DNA of 64,000 nucleotides from Actinomyces oris (lineage in GTDB: Bacteria > Actinomycetota > Actinomycetes > Actinomycetales > Actinomycetaceae), in NCBI RefSeq assembly GCF_006546825.1, contig NZ_VICC01000002.1:124001-188000 (forward strand), given 5' to 3'. The notes beneath the pieces are model-generated. The model made no database searches. It saw only the letters and a program-made list of their open reading frames with translations, and was not told the origin of the DNA. A program made the translations under genes and the position numbers. Position 1 is the first letter of the stretch. Each line of letters begins with the position of its first letter. This document shows positions 15,761 to 25,311 of this stretch, in pieces.

Positions 15761-18700
15761 ATGACGAGCGCAGCCGCCCCCACCACGCAACGCCCGCTGC
15801 GCCGGTGGACACGTCGAGTGCCGTTACGCGACTACCAGCAGAGTCTCCTTGACCGGTGCCATCCCGACGACGGATCCACGCTTCACCTGCTCGCACCACC
15901 CGGAGCGGGGAAGACCCTCATGGGGCTGGAGCTGGCCGTGCGCAACGGCCGTCGTGCGCTCGTCCTCGTACCCACCACGGTCATCGGGGCCCAGTGGATC
16001 CATCAAGCGCGAAAGCTCTTCATCTCTCCCGCCGTCGGTTCCCCGTCGGTCACTGGTTCCGTCGGCACCGACCTGCCGAGCGCACGTCCAGATCAGGCTG
16101 CAGAAGCCGCGGACCTGACGGTGCTGACCTATCAGTCCCTGGCCGCCGTCGACTCCTCTCCTGCCTGGAGCGACGCAGCCCGCTCGCACTGGCTCACTGA
16201 GCTCACGGCCGACGGACGAGACGCCGGGAGCGCCGAGGCGTGGCTGAAGCGCCTGGAGGCCGATAATCCCCGGGCATACAACCGTGGACTCCGTGCACGC
16301 GCTACCACCATCCGCCGTCAGGTCGATGAGCTCGACGACGATGCCATCGACTCGATTCTGGGTCTCGGCGCCCGGGCACGCCTGGACGCACTCGTCACCG
16401 CGGGAGTCGCCACCATCGTCCTCGATGAGTGCCATCACCTGAAGGCCCACTGGGCCATCGTCGTCCACTACCTCGTACGGCGTCTGAAACGAGCGGGCCT
16501 GTCCCCCACGCTCATCGGTCTGACGGCCACTGAACCCTCGGGTGAGGACCGGTCAGCCCGACGTTATCGGGCGCTCCTGGGCGACGTCGACGCTGAGGTA
16601 CCGGTTCCGGCCGTCATCCGCTCCGGTCACCTCGCACCCTGCCGTCAACTGGCCTGGTTCACGCTCCCGTCCCCGGAGGAGACAACGTTCCTGGCCACCG
16701 CCGGAGAGGAGCTCCATCACCGGGTGGGCGAGCTGCTGCTGAGTCCCGACGGCATCGACTACCTGCTTGAGGTTGTCGCCCCGCCCATGTCGTCCACGGC
16801 TCCCGGTGGCGGGAGCGGGTCGGGGCCGTTGCCTAGCACTGGTGGGGCGGATGACGACCATGCCCCTACGACAGCGAGGCCTCACGAGGAGGACGAGCTG
16901 GTGCGTCGGATCGTTGCGGGTTTCGACGCCGACCCGCTGCTGGCCGCGTCCGCAGCAGCACTGCTGTGCAAAACAGGCAGCTACCGGGGCACGGCTCTGA
17001 GTACTCGAGTTGTTCCGCTCCTGCCCGAGCTCGACCTGCTTGATCTTGACGATGAGCTCCGACTCCTGGGGCGGTACGCTCATGACCGGCTTCTGGCGGC
17101 GCCGGAGCGCCGGCGGGACTGGGAGTCCACACGCGAGCTGCTGAGAGGTTTCGGGCTGTACCTGACCGATTCCGGTATCCGGGCGGGACGATCCCCGGTG
17201 GATACCATCACTGCCGTCTCCAGGGCCAAGGACACGGCCGTCGTCGACATCCTGCGTCACGAGCTCGACTCCATTGGCGAACGGCTGCGGGCAGTGGTTG
17301 TCACCGATGCGGCCGAGCACTCAGCTCCTCACCGAGCGCTCGAGGTCCTGGGCCCGGCGTCACGCCCCGGCCCTGCGGGAGGCGCGGCGCGCTGCATGAG
17401 TACGCTGCTCAGTGATGCGGATCTGCGCTCCTTGCACCCGGTGCTGCTGACCAGTTCCCGCCTGAGCCTGGCCAGTGGTGACACCTCACTGCTGGATCGG
17501 CTGCGTCGGAGCACCGGTCTCGCACTCCCCGCCACCGATGACGGCTGGATGCTCTCAGTCACCGGGCAGGGAGTTGGCAGTGCCGGGCTCGTCCTGGCCG
17601 TCAGTGAGCTGGTCACTGCCGGGGAGGTACGGCTCGTCGTGGGCACCCGGGGGCTTCTCGGAGAGGGCTGGGACTGCCCTGCCGTCAACACGCTCATCGA
17701 TCTCACGGCGGCGACGACCTCGGCCTCAACGCAGCAGCTGCGCGGTCGCACGATGCGTCTGGACCCTGGCTGGGTCGACAAGGTCGCTCACAACTGGTCC
17801 GTCACCTGCCTCCTGCCAAGCCATCCCCGACTGCGCTCCAACCCGGACCTGAACCGGCTGCGTCGCAAGGCCGAGCACCTGTGGTCACTGGTGCGGATCG
17901 ATGATCCCGCGAGCGCCCCGGTGTCGGCCTCCGGCGAGCCTGGTGGCGCTCCTGTTGTCGAGACAGGGCTCGACGCCATGCTGCCACCGGTCCAGCGCCG
18001 CCTTCTCGACAAACTGGGCGACGGCGCCGCCCCAGAGGATATTGATGCCCTCAACTCCGCCACCCTGGCAGGCCTCGATCGTCAGGTCGAGTCGCGGCGA
18101 TGGCTCGCTCAAGCACCCGCGGCGGACCGGGTGTCACGACGCGGCCGTGGCCGCGTGCTGGAGGCGGTCGAGATCACGAGTGCCCCGGCCCTGCTGCGCC
18201 GGGGATCGCCCACGGCCTTCTGGAGTGCAGCGGCTCGCGCCGTTCTCGATGTTGCCCTGTCGCGATACGACCTCACTGCGGACGGGGACTCCGCTGACGG
18301 GCCCCGCCCCGACCTCGTGGTTCGCGAGAGTCCCACCGATTCGGTCGGCGAATCTCGTCCGCGGGTGCTGATCGGCCTGGACGGGGTGGGGACCCGTCAG
18401 AGCGCTCAGTTCGCCGACATCCTCACCGAGCTCCTGAGCTCCCCGGGGCGCCGTCCCCGTTTCATCCTCGAGGCCGCTACCGCAACATTGGCGCAGGGCA
18501 CGGCCGAGCAGCCCCTGAACGGGCTGCGGCGTCTCCTGGGAAGGCTGCTGGCGTTGGGGGCATGGAACCACGATGACAGTGTTCACCTTGCGGTTCCGAC
18601 GGCCCTGGCCCGCTCCCGAGCCGATATGGAGGCCTTCGTCCGTTCCTGGTCCACACGAGTGGGTCCGTGCCGGCTTCACCTGGTTGCCGATGCCGATGAC

Positions 18701-18787
18701 GCGGCAGCGCTCCTGTCCTGCCTCGGCAGCGGTGGTCCCACCGGGCGAGTCGAGCTGCGTCGTACCAGGCGCTGGCTGGAGGACTGA
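15761..18787 (+). CDS. Large SF2 DEAD/DEAH-type helicase (function unknown)
   Basis: Superfamily 2 nucleic-acid helicase of 1008 aa. A Q-motif-like DYQQSLLD is followed by Walker A APPGAGKT (45-52), motif Ia VLVPTTVIGAQW, motif II DECH (222-225) and motif III LTATEP. The C-terminal RecA domain has GTRGLLGEGWDCPAVNTLIDL and motif VI QLRGRTMRLDP at about 660. The region beyond about 720 has no recognised domain; it includes a hydrophobic sheet-like segment RPRVLIGLDGVGTRQSAQ. It resembles a group of actinobacterial orphan helicases. No methylase, nuclease or other defence partner adjoins; its neighbours are the small membrane protein (3 bases upstream) and convergent proS (13 bases away). Confidence 0.85.
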   Translation: MTSAAAPTTQRPLRRWTRRVPLRDYQQSLLDRCHPDDGSTLHLLAPPGAGKTLMGLELAVRNGRRALVLVPTTVIGAQWIHQARKLFISPAVGSPSVTGSVGTDLPSARPDQAAEAADLTVLTYQSLAAVDSSPAWSDAARSHWLTELTADGRDAGSAEAWLKRLEADNPRAYNRGLRARATTIRRQVDELDDDAIDSILGLGARARLDALVTAGVATIVLDECHHLKAHWAIVVHYLVRRLKRAGLSPTLIGLTATEPSGEDRSARRYRALLGDVDAEVPVPAVIRSGHLAPCRQLAWFTLPSPEETTFLATAGEELHHRVGELLLSPDGIDYLLEVVAPPMSSTAPGGGSGSGPLPSTGGADDDHAPTTARPHEEDELVRRIVAGFDADPLLAASAAALLCKTGSYRGTALSTRVVPLLPELDLLDLDDELRLLGRYAHDRLLAAPERRRDWESTRELLRGFGLYLTDSGIRAGRSPVDTITAVSRAKDTAVVDILRHELDSIGERLRAVVVTDAAEHSAPHRALEVLGPASRPGPAGGAARCMSTLLSDADLRSLHPVLLTSSRLSLASGDTSLLDRLRRSTGLALPATDDGWMLSVTGQGVGSAGLVLAVSELVTAGEVRLVVGTRGLLGEGWDCPAVNTLIDLTAATTSASTQQLRGRTMRLDPGWVDKVAHNWSVTCLLPSHPRLRSNPDLNRLRRKAEHLWSLVRIDDPASAPVSASGEPGGAPVVETGLDAMLPPVQRRLLDKLGDGAAPEDIDALNSATLAGLDRQVESRRWLAQAPAADRVSRRGRGRVLEAVEITSAPALLRRGSPTAFWSAAARAVLDVALSRYDLTADGDSADGPRPDLVVRESPTDSVGESRPRVLIGLDGVGTRQSAQFADILTELLSSPGRRPRFILEAATATLAQGTAEQPLNGLRRLLGRLLALGAWNHDDSVHLAVPTALARSRADMEAFVRSWSTRVGPCRLHLVADADDAAALLSCLGSGGPTGRVELRRTRRWLED

Positions 18788-18800
18788 GCGGCCGTGCCGT

Positions 18801-20633
18801 TCAGTGACGGGCGGCCCCCAGGGCGGCGCGGACGGTGGTGCTGAGCTCGGCCGCTGCGGCGTCGGCGGGCACGGAGCGGCGCTCGCCGGTGCGGCGGTCA
18901 CGGATCTCCACGGTTCCCTCCTTGGCCAGGTCCCGGCCGACGACCAGCGTGTAGGGCAGGCCGAGGAGCTCGGCGTCGGCGAACTTCACGCCGGCGGAGA
19001 CCTTGCGGCGGTCGTCGTAGAGGACCTCGACGCCGTCGGCGTCCAGGGATGAGGCGATCTGCTCGGCGACGTCGAAGACGGCCTGGTCCTTGCCGGTGGC
19101 CAGGACCTGCACGTGGTAGGGGGCGATCTGGGCGGGCCAGGTCAGTCCCTTGTCGTCGTGGTTGGCCTCGGCCAGGGCGGCCATGACGCGGCTGACGCCG
19201 ATGCCGTAGGAGCCCATGGTGACCACGCGGGCCTTGCCGTTCTCGTCCAGGACGGTCAGTCCCAGGGCCTGGGAGTACTTGCGTCCCAGCTCGAAGATGT
19301 GGCCGATCTCGATGCCGCGGGCCAGGTGGAGGGGACCGGAGCCGTCGGGGGCGGGGTCGCCCTCACGGACCTCGGCGGCCTCGATGGTGCCGTCGGCGGT
19401 GAAGTCGCGGCCCATGACCAGGTCCAGGACGTGCTTCTTGTCGCTGTTGGCACCGGTGACCCAGCTGGTTCCCTCCACGATCCGGGGGTCGACGAGGTAG
19501 CGCACGGAGCCGGTGAGGACCTCGGTGCCGTCCTCGCGCTTCTCCACGCGCCGCAGCGGGGAGTTGGGGCCGATGGCGCTGGGGCCGATGTAGCCGCGCA
19601 CGAGCTCGGGGTGGGTCTCGAAGTCGGTGTCGCCGGCCATCTCGACCTCGGCGGGGGCAACGGCGGCCTCCAGGCGCTTCATGTCGACGTCGCGGTCCCC
19701 GGGCACGCCGACGACCAGCAGCTCGCGCTCGCCGCCGGGGTGGATGAGGGTGACGACGACGTTCTTGAGGGTGTCGGCGGCCGTCCAGGCCCGCCCGTCG
19801 GAGCGCGGGTAGGCCCGGTTGCACAGCTCGACCAGGGAGTCGATGGTGGGGGTGTCGGGAGTGTCGACCACGCGCGCCGGGCCGATCCCGGAGGCGTCCA
19901 CGGCCTCCGGGACCACGGTGGTGACGGCCTCGGCGTTGGCCGCGTAGCCGCTTGAGGAGCGCACGAAGGTGTCCTCACCGATCTCGCAGGGGTGGAGGAA
20001 CTCCTCGGAGTGGGATCCGCCCATGGCGCCGGCCATGGCGTTGACGATGACGTAGTCCAGGCCCAGGCGGGTGAAGATCCGCTCATAGGTGTCGCGGTGG
20101 GCCTGGTAGGCGGCGGCCAGGCCGGCGTCGTCGATGTCGAAGGAGTAGGAGTCCTTCATGACGAACTCGCGGCCGCGGATGATGCCGGCGCGGGGGCGGG
20201 CCTCGTCGCGGTACTTGGTCTGGATCTGGTAGATGACGGCCGGCAGGTCCTTGTAGGAGGAGTAGAGGTCCTTGACCGCGAGGGTGAACATCTCCTCGTG
20301 GGTGGGGGCCAGCAGGTAGTCCCCGTCCTTGCGGTCACGGAGCTTAAACAGGGTGGGGCCGTAGTCGTCCCAGCGTCCGGTGGCCTGGTAGGGCTCGGCC
20401 GGCAGGAGGGCCGGGAAGTGGACCTCCTGGCCGCCCATGGCGTCCATCTCCTGGCGCACGATGTCCTCGATCTTGCGCAGCGTCCGCAGCCCCAGCGGCA
20501 GCCAGGTGTAGACCCCGGGGGCGGCCCGGCGGACGTAGCAGGCGCGCACGAGCAGGCGGTGGCTGGCGACCTCGGCGTCGGCCGGGTCCTCGCGCAGGGT
20601 TCGGATGAAGGAGGTGGAGAGTCTGTGCAGCAC
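18801..20633 (-). CDS. proS: Prolyl-tRNA synthetase
   Basis: Class II aminoacyl-tRNA synthetase charging tRNA-Pro. Motif 1 ([39 protein letters not shown]), motif 2 ([26 protein letters not shown]) and motif 3 ([16 protein letters not shown]) are clear. Between motifs 2 and 3 is the roughly 180-residue insertion domain that edits Ala-tRNA-Pro in bacterial-type ProRS. The anticodon-binding domain lies at the C-terminus ([14 protein letters not shown] ... [18 protein letters not shown]). The length of 610 aa is close to that of the bacterial form. The promoter must lie in the 258-base gap shared with the divergent mevalonate operon. Confidence 0.98.
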   Translation of the reverse strand: MLHRLSTSFIRTLREDPADAEVASHRLLVRACYVRRAAPGVYTWLPLGLRTLRKIEDIVRQEMDAMGGQEVHFPALLPAEPYQATGRWDDYGPTLFKLRDRKDGDYLLAPTHEEMFTLAVKDLYSSYKDLPAVIYQIQTKYRDEARPRAGIIRGREFVMKDSYSFDIDDAGLAAAYQAHRDTYERIFTRLGLDYVIVNAMAGAMGGSHSEEFLHPCEIGEDTFVRSSSGYAANAEAVTTVVPEAVDASGIGPARVVDTPDTPTIDSLVELCNRAYPRSDGRAWTAADTLKNVVVTLIHPGGERELLVVGVPGDRDVDMKRLEAAVAPAEVEMAGDTDFETHPELVRGYIGPSAIGPNSPLRRVEKREDGTEVLTGSVRYLVDPRIVEGTSWVTGANSDKKHVLDLVMGRDFTADGTIEAAEVREGDPAPDGSGPLHLARGIEIGHIFELGRKYSQALGLTVLDENGKARVVTMGSYGIGVSRVMAALAEANHDDKGLTWPAQIAPYHVQVLATGKDQAVFDVAEQIASSLDADGVEVLYDDRRKVSAGVKFADAELLGLPYTLVVGRDLAKEGTVEIRDRRTGERRSVPADAAAAELSTTVRAALGAARH

Positions 20634-20891
20634 AGGGCGATCCTACGGGGTCTGACACCATGGCCCCAACGGGGCCCGCTCGGCCCTGCGAAATCACGGG
20701 AGCAAAGGGTCACAGCGCATCTGTGTCCACGGCTGCGCGCGAACCGTCTCGATGCTGGTCAGGTAGGACTTGCAGCCCTCGAGAAGCGCCCGATACGCTC
20801 GATCCCATCAAAGGGTTCGTCAAGCCCTCTTATCCCTGAACCCGGCCCGCATCACGGTTTCCCGACGCGTGGGCCACAGGCAAGGAAACAT

Positions 20892-21854
20892 ATGGACAGG
20901 CACTCCTCCATCCGTGAGGGACACGGCCAGACGTGGGCGAAGGCCATTCTCCTGGGTGAGCACTCGGTCGTCTACGGGCACCCCGCTGTGGCCGTACCGT
21001 TGCAGGACCTGCGGATGCGAGCCACGGCGAGCCCGACCTCGGGTCCCTCCACGCTGAGCAGCCTGGACTACTCGGGGCCCCTGGACCAGGCCGGGTCCCG
21101 GTTCGCCAGTGTCGCACGGGCCTTCGAGGTGGCCCGCGAGTTCTCCGGGGGCCTGGTCCAGGCCTTCGATATCACCACCGTGAGCGACTTCCCCCATGAG
21201 CGCGGGCTCGGCTCGTCGGCGGCGGCGGCCGGCGCGATCATTCGCGCTGTCCTAGACGCCTGCGGGCGCGAGGCCAGCTCCGATGAGCTGTTCGCGCTGA
21301 CGCAGATGGCTGAGCAGATCGCGCACGGCAAGCCCTCGGGGCTGGACGCCGCCGCCACCTGCTCCCCATGCCCCATCCGGTTCCAGGGAGGACAGATGCG
21401 GCCCCTGAGCCAGCGCATCGACAACGCCTTCCTGGTCATCGCCGACTCCGGGATCCACGGCTCCACCCGAGAGGCCGTCAGTGGCCTGCGCCGGCGCTAC
21501 GAGAACGATCCGGAAAACATCGGGCCGCGCATCAACCACCTGGGGACGCTCACCCAGATCGCGATCATGGCCCTGGACCAGGCCGACGCCCCGACCCTCG
21601 GGGCCGTCATGAATGAGGCGCACACGCTGCTCACCGAGCTCAGCCTGAGTCTGCCGATCCTCGACGACCTCGCCGACGCCGCCCGAAGAGCCGGGGCTCT
21701 GGGCGCCAAGCTCACCGGCGGGGGGCTTGGTGGCTGCGTCATCGCCCTGGTGGCCGGACAGCCGGCCACGCGCCGGGTTCGCGCCGCTCTGGAGAGGGCC
21801 GGCGCCACGGCGACGTGGAGCTACCGGATGCGTCTGAGCCAGGTGGGCGAGTGA
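20892..21854 (+). CDS. mvk: Mevalonate kinase
   Basis: GHMP-family kinase phosphorylating mevalonate with ATP in the lower mevalonate pathway. The start is the ATG at 20892 with an AAGGA site 5 bases upstream, giving 320 aa. The open frame runs far upstream without coding character. The N-terminus KAILLGEHSVVYGHPAVAVPL is the classical mevalonate kinase opening. GHMP motif 2 appears as HERGLGSSAAAAGAIIRA and motif 3 as KLTGGGLGGCVIAL near the C-terminus. It is the first gene of a four-gene operon with mvaD, mvaK2 and fni, joined by short overlaps. The stop codon overlaps the mvaD start as GTGA. Confidence 0.95.
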   Translation: MDRHSSIREGHGQTWAKAILLGEHSVVYGHPAVAVPLQDLRMRATASPTSGPSTLSSLDYSGPLDQAGSRFASVARAFEVAREFSGGLVQAFDITTVSDFPHERGLGSSAAAAGAIIRAVLDACGREASSDELFALTQMAEQIAHGKPSGLDAAATCSPCPIRFQGGQMRPLSQRIDNAFLVIADSGIHGSTREAVSGLRRRYENDPENIGPRINHLGTLTQIAIMALDQADAPTLGAVMNEAHTLLTELSLSLPILDDLADAARRAGALGAKLTGGGLGGCVIALVAGQPATRRVRAALERAGATATWSYRMRLSQVGE

Positions 21855-22879
21855 GCACCGCCTCCCCAGCCACCGCGGGCTTCTCCCCGGCCGCTGCCCC
21901 GACGGCGACAGCCAGCGCCAACACCAACATCGCGCTCATCAAGTACTGGGGCAAGGTCGATGAGGCACAGGCGATCCCCGCCACGTCGAGCCTGTCCCTC
22001 ACCCTAGGCGGCACCCGGACGACGACGACGGTCTCCTTCGACGGCGGGGACGGCGCCGCAGACTCGGTGACGATCAACGGGGCCTCCCCCAGCGCCGTGG
22101 AGCTGGGGCGAGTGACCCGGTTCCTCGACCTGGTGCGCGCCCACTCAGGCGTCACCGCCCCGGCAACCATCACCTCCCGGGCCTCAGTCCCGCTGGCGGC
22201 CGGCCTAGCGAGCTCAGCGGCGGGCTTCGCGGCGCTTGCGGCAGCCGCCTCCCGGGCCGCCGGTATGGATCTCGATGGCCGGGAGCTCTCCAGACTGGCC
22301 CGACGCGGCTCGGGCTCGGCGACCCGCTCCGTCTTCGGCGGGCTGGTCCTGTGGAACGCGGGCCACGACGACGCCTCCTCCTACGCTGAGCCGGTCGCCT
22401 GCGAGATGGACCTGGCAATGGTCGTCGTCGTGCTCTCGCAGCGTTACAAACCCATCAGCTCGACCCGGGCCATGCGGGCCACCATGTCGTCCTCCCCTCT
22501 CTTCCCCGCCTGGGTCGAGGCCAGCGGGAGGGACCTTCAGGTGGCGCTGGAAGCGGTCCGGGCGGGCAACCTGGCACGGCTCGGGGAGATCGTCGAGGGC
22601 AACGCCCTGGGCATGCACGCCACGATGATCGCAGCCCGCCCGGGCATCATCTACTGGCTACCGCAGACCGTGGCGGCACTGCACGCGATCCGCGCCATGC
22701 GCGAGGAGGGGCTGCCCGTCTGGGCAACGATCGATGCCGGACCCAACGTCAAGGTCCTCACCGAGGGCGCCCGCGCCGAGGAGGTCGCCGCCGCGCTGCG
22801 GGACCGTCTGACCGGCACCACCGTCTCGGTCAGGCGTCCCGGCGGCGGGGTGCGTATCGAGGAGGGCCCATGCCCCTGA
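21851..22879 (+). CDS. mvaD: Diphosphomevalonate decarboxylase
   Basis: Converts mevalonate diphosphate to isopentenyl diphosphate with ATP and loss of CO2. The diagnostic ASANTNIALIKYWGK starts at about residue 20, followed by ATSSLSLTL and the GHMP loop PLAAGLASSAAGFAALAAAA, then SGSATRSVFGG and DAGPNVKVL near the end. GTG at 21851 is chosen because it overlaps the mvk stop by 4 bases; an upstream ATG at 21815 is possible. The product is 342 aa, normal for the family. It overlaps mvaK2 by 10 bases. This is the committed IPP-forming step, so it makes the operon a functional lower mevalonate route on paper. Confidence 0.96.
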   Translation: MSTASPATAGFSPAAAPTATASANTNIALIKYWGKVDEAQAIPATSSLSLTLGGTRTTTTVSFDGGDGAADSVTINGASPSAVELGRVTRFLDLVRAHSGVTAPATITSRASVPLAAGLASSAAGFAALAAAASRAAGMDLDGRELSRLARRGSGSATRSVFGGLVLWNAGHDDASSYAEPVACEMDLAMVVVVLSQRYKPISSTRAMRATMSSSPLFPAWVEASGRDLQVALEAVRAGNLARLGEIVEGNALGMHATMIAARPGIIYWLPQTVAALHAIRAMREEGLPVWATIDAGPNVKVLTEGARAEEVAAALRDRLTGTTVSVRRPGGGVRIEEGPCP

Positions 22880-24057
22880 CCTCTCACGGCGGCGATATCG
22901 TCTCCAGGGCGCCGGGCAAGCTCTACATCGCCGGAGAGTACGCCGTCGTCGAGCCCGGCCACCGAGCAGTCCTGGTCGCCGTCGACCGATTCATCACCGT
23001 ACGCATCACGCCCTGCTCCCCCGCCGGCGAGTACGCGGGCACGATCAGCTCACGGCTCTACGCCAACGGCTCCAGGTCCTGGCGCCGCCGACCGCAGGAC
23101 GGCCAGGCCGAGGCAGTCGGAGGAGAGGACGACTACATCATCTCGGCGATCCGAGTCGTTGAGGCGCTGGTGACCCAGGGTGGCGGCCGGCCACGCTCCT
23201 TCGACCTGAGCGTCTCCAGCGAGCTGGAGGAGAACGACGGACGCAAGCTGGGACTGGGCTCATCATCAGCGGTGACCGTGGCGACGGTGCGTGCCGTCGC
23301 GACGTTCTACGGCATGGCCGCCGACGATCTGACCGTCTACAAGCTGGCGATGCTGGCCAGTGACACGGTCCAGCCGATCGGCTCAGGAGGAGACATCGCC
23401 GCGAGCGCCATGACCGGGTGGGTGGCCTACACCTCCCCCGACCGCTCATGGCTGCGCCGGGCCCGGCAGCGAGCCGGGGCCGGTGGCATGAGCGATCTCG
23501 CGGAGGCGGACTGGCCAGGTCTGAGCATCCGCCGCCTGCCGTCTCCCTCATTGCGGCTTCAGGTGGGCTGGACCGGTACGCCCGCCTCCACCCCGGCCCT
23601 GGTCGCCGACGTCCAGACCCGATCCCACGGGGCCGATGACTACACCGTCTTCCTGCGCGACAGCCAGGACTGCCTGGCTCGTCTCATCACCGCGATCGAG
23701 GATGATAACGTTGCCCGGATCATGCGCCAGATCGCGCGCAACAGGGCTCTTCTGGCCGGGCTCAGCCGGATCGGCGGCCGGACCATCGAGACCACTGAGC
23801 TGTCGAGACTGGTCGAGATCGCGCTCGACCACGGGGCCACGGCTAAGAGCTCGGGCGCCGGGGGCGGGGACTGCGGAATCGCCCTGTGCCCACCGGCCAC
23901 GGACCTGGTTGCACTGCGAACCGCGTGGGAGACGGCCGGGATACGCCCTCTGGACCTGTCGGTCTACAGCCGGGACTCATCCGCTGTCTGCGCAGCCGAC
24001 CCCGCTGAGGCACGTGCTGATTCCTCGACCGCCTCCCCCGATAAGGTCACCCCATGA
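22870..24057 (+). CDS. mvaK2: Phosphomevalonate kinase
   Basis: GHMP kinase that converts phosphomevalonate to diphosphomevalonate. The N-terminal SRAPGKLYIAGEYAVVEPGHRAVLVAVDRFI matches bacterial phosphomevalonate kinases. GHMP motif 2 is KLGLGSSSAVTVATVRAV and motif 3 is KSSGAGGGDCGIAL. The protein is 395 aa, slightly longer than most because of a C-terminal polar tail of about 20 residues that overlaps the fni start. Located third in the operon, overlapping mvaD by 10 bases and fni by 4 bases (ATGA). The order kinase-decarboxylase-kinase-isomerase matches mevalonate clusters of Streptomyces-type actinomycetes. Confidence 0.94.
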   Translation: MPLTSHGGDIVSRAPGKLYIAGEYAVVEPGHRAVLVAVDRFITVRITPCSPAGEYAGTISSRLYANGSRSWRRRPQDGQAEAVGGEDDYIISAIRVVEALVTQGGGRPRSFDLSVSSELEENDGRKLGLGSSSAVTVATVRAVATFYGMAADDLTVYKLAMLASDTVQPIGSGGDIAASAMTGWVAYTSPDRSWLRRARQRAGAGGMSDLAEADWPGLSIRRLPSPSLRLQVGWTGTPASTPALVADVQTRSHGADDYTVFLRDSQDCLARLITAIEDDNVARIMRQIARNRALLAGLSRIGGRTIETTELSRLVEIALDHGATAKSSGAGGGDCGIALCPPATDLVALRTAWETAGIRPLDLSVYSRDSSAVCAADPAEARADSSTASPDKVTP

Positions 24058-25142
24058 GCCACGAGCCCATCACCTCGCAACGGGCCTCCCGTAAGGACGA
24101 GCACCTGGAGCTGGCGATGCGTCTGCACGGTCAGGACCGCGCCGGCGCCTTCGACGACGTCTCCTTCATCCATCACAGCCTGCCGAGGGTCAGCACCGAG
24201 CAGGTCGATATCGGCACCACCGTCCTGGGCTGCCGCTGGGAGGTCCCGTTCTACATCAACGCCATGACCGGCGGAACGCAGACAACAGCGGCTATCAATG
24301 CCGGTCTGGCCGAGGCGGCCGCTGAGGCGGGAGTCGCGATCGCCTGCGGTTCCCAGCACGTGGCCCTGCGTGACCCCGAGCGAGCGGACGGCTTCCACGT
24401 CATCCGACACCGGGCCCCGGGCGCCTTCGTCCTGGCCAATGTCGGACCGACCGTCAGCCCTCAGGAGGCACTGCAGGCCGTGGAGATGCTGGAGGCCAAC
24501 GCCCTGCAGATCCACCTCAACGCGGCCCAGGAGCTGGTCATGCCCGAGGGCGACCGCGACTTCACCAGCTGGAGCGAAGCGATCGCCGGCATCGTTGCGA
24601 CCGTGCCCGTCCCGGTGGTGGTCAAGGAGGTGGGATTCGGGCTCTCACGCCGAACGATCGAGGCCCTGGCGCGCACCGGCGTCGCAGCCGTCGACGTGGC
24701 TGGGGCCGGAGGCACGGACTTCATCGCCATTGAGAACGAGCGCCGACCGCAGCGCGACCTGTCCTACCTGGTCGGCTGGGGCCAGTCGACAGCGCTGTGC
24801 CTGCTGGAGTCGCTGAGCGGCTCGGAGCCGGTCAACCTGCCGGTACTGGCCTCCGGCGGCGTGCGCAACCCACTCGACGTCGTCCGGTCGCTGGCCCTGG
24901 GAGCCTGTGCCGTCGGCGCCTCCGGGCACATCCTGCGCACCCTGGTCAAGGAGGGCCCCGAGGCCCTGCACCAAGAGCTGCACACCTGGAGCGAGCACGT
25001 ACGCACGCTCATGACCCTGCTGGGAGCGGCCGACGTCTCTCAGCTGCGTCGCACCGATGTTCTCGTCACCGGGAGCACCGCTGAGCGGGCCCGTCTGCTC
25101 GGCGTCGATCTGACCGGTCTGGCACACCGCAGCGATAGCTGA
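24054..25142 (+). CDS. fni: Type 2 isopentenyl-diphosphate isomerase
   Basis: FMN- and NAD(P)H-dependent isomerase interconverting IPP and DMAPP. It is a TIM-barrel protein: RKDEHLELAM at the N-terminus, FYINAMTGGTQTTAAINAGLA, SQHVALRDPE, LQIHLNAAQELVMPEGDRDF and PVVVKEVGFGLSRRTI are all typical of Fni/Idi-2. The phosphate-binding VAGAGGTDFIAIENERR and PVLASGGVRNPLDVVRSLALGA complete the barrel. The length of 362 aa is standard. It is the last gene of the operon and is followed by a bidirectional terminator. Because it makes DMAPP from IPP, the operon can supply both C5 units once mevalonate is available. Confidence 0.96.
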   Translation: MSHEPITSQRASRKDEHLELAMRLHGQDRAGAFDDVSFIHHSLPRVSTEQVDIGTTVLGCRWEVPFYINAMTGGTQTTAAINAGLAEAAAEAGVAIACGSQHVALRDPERADGFHVIRHRAPGAFVLANVGPTVSPQEALQAVEMLEANALQIHLNAAQELVMPEGDRDFTSWSEAIAGIVATVPVPVVVKEVGFGLSRRTIEALARTGVAAVDVAGAGGTDFIAIENERRPQRDLSYLVGWGQSTALCLLESLSGSEPVNLPVLASGGVRNPLDVVRSLALGACAVGASGHILRTLVKEGPEALHQELHTWSEHVRTLMTLLGAADVSQLRRTDVLVTGSTAERARLLGVDLTGLAHRSDS

Positions 25143-25262
25143 CCGTCACCAGGTGCTTCCGTCAACGGAGATCGTCCCCTCTGCCCCAAACTCCGACTGA
25201 CTCATCGAGTGCTGGTATGAGGACTCAGCATCGGAGTCTTGCGTGGCCGATCGCAACAGACG

Positions 25263-25295
25263 TGCGGCGGAGGCCGGTCCCCAACCTCCGCCGCA
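25263..25295. terminator. Bidirectional terminator between fni and the Tct genes
   Basis: A perfect 11-bp GC-rich stem (25263-25273 with 25285-25295) and 11-base loop sit in the 169-base gap between convergent operons. There is no clear T-run on either side. No coding signal was seen in the rest of the gap. Confidence 0.65.
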
Positions 25296-25311
25296 TCCCG
25301 CGAGAAGGAGA

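Noticed and set aside
15761-18787. Helicase as part of a restriction or anti-phage system
   Set aside because: No methylase, nuclease, Argonaute or other defence gene adjoins; neighbours are a lipoprotein, a small membrane protein and proS.
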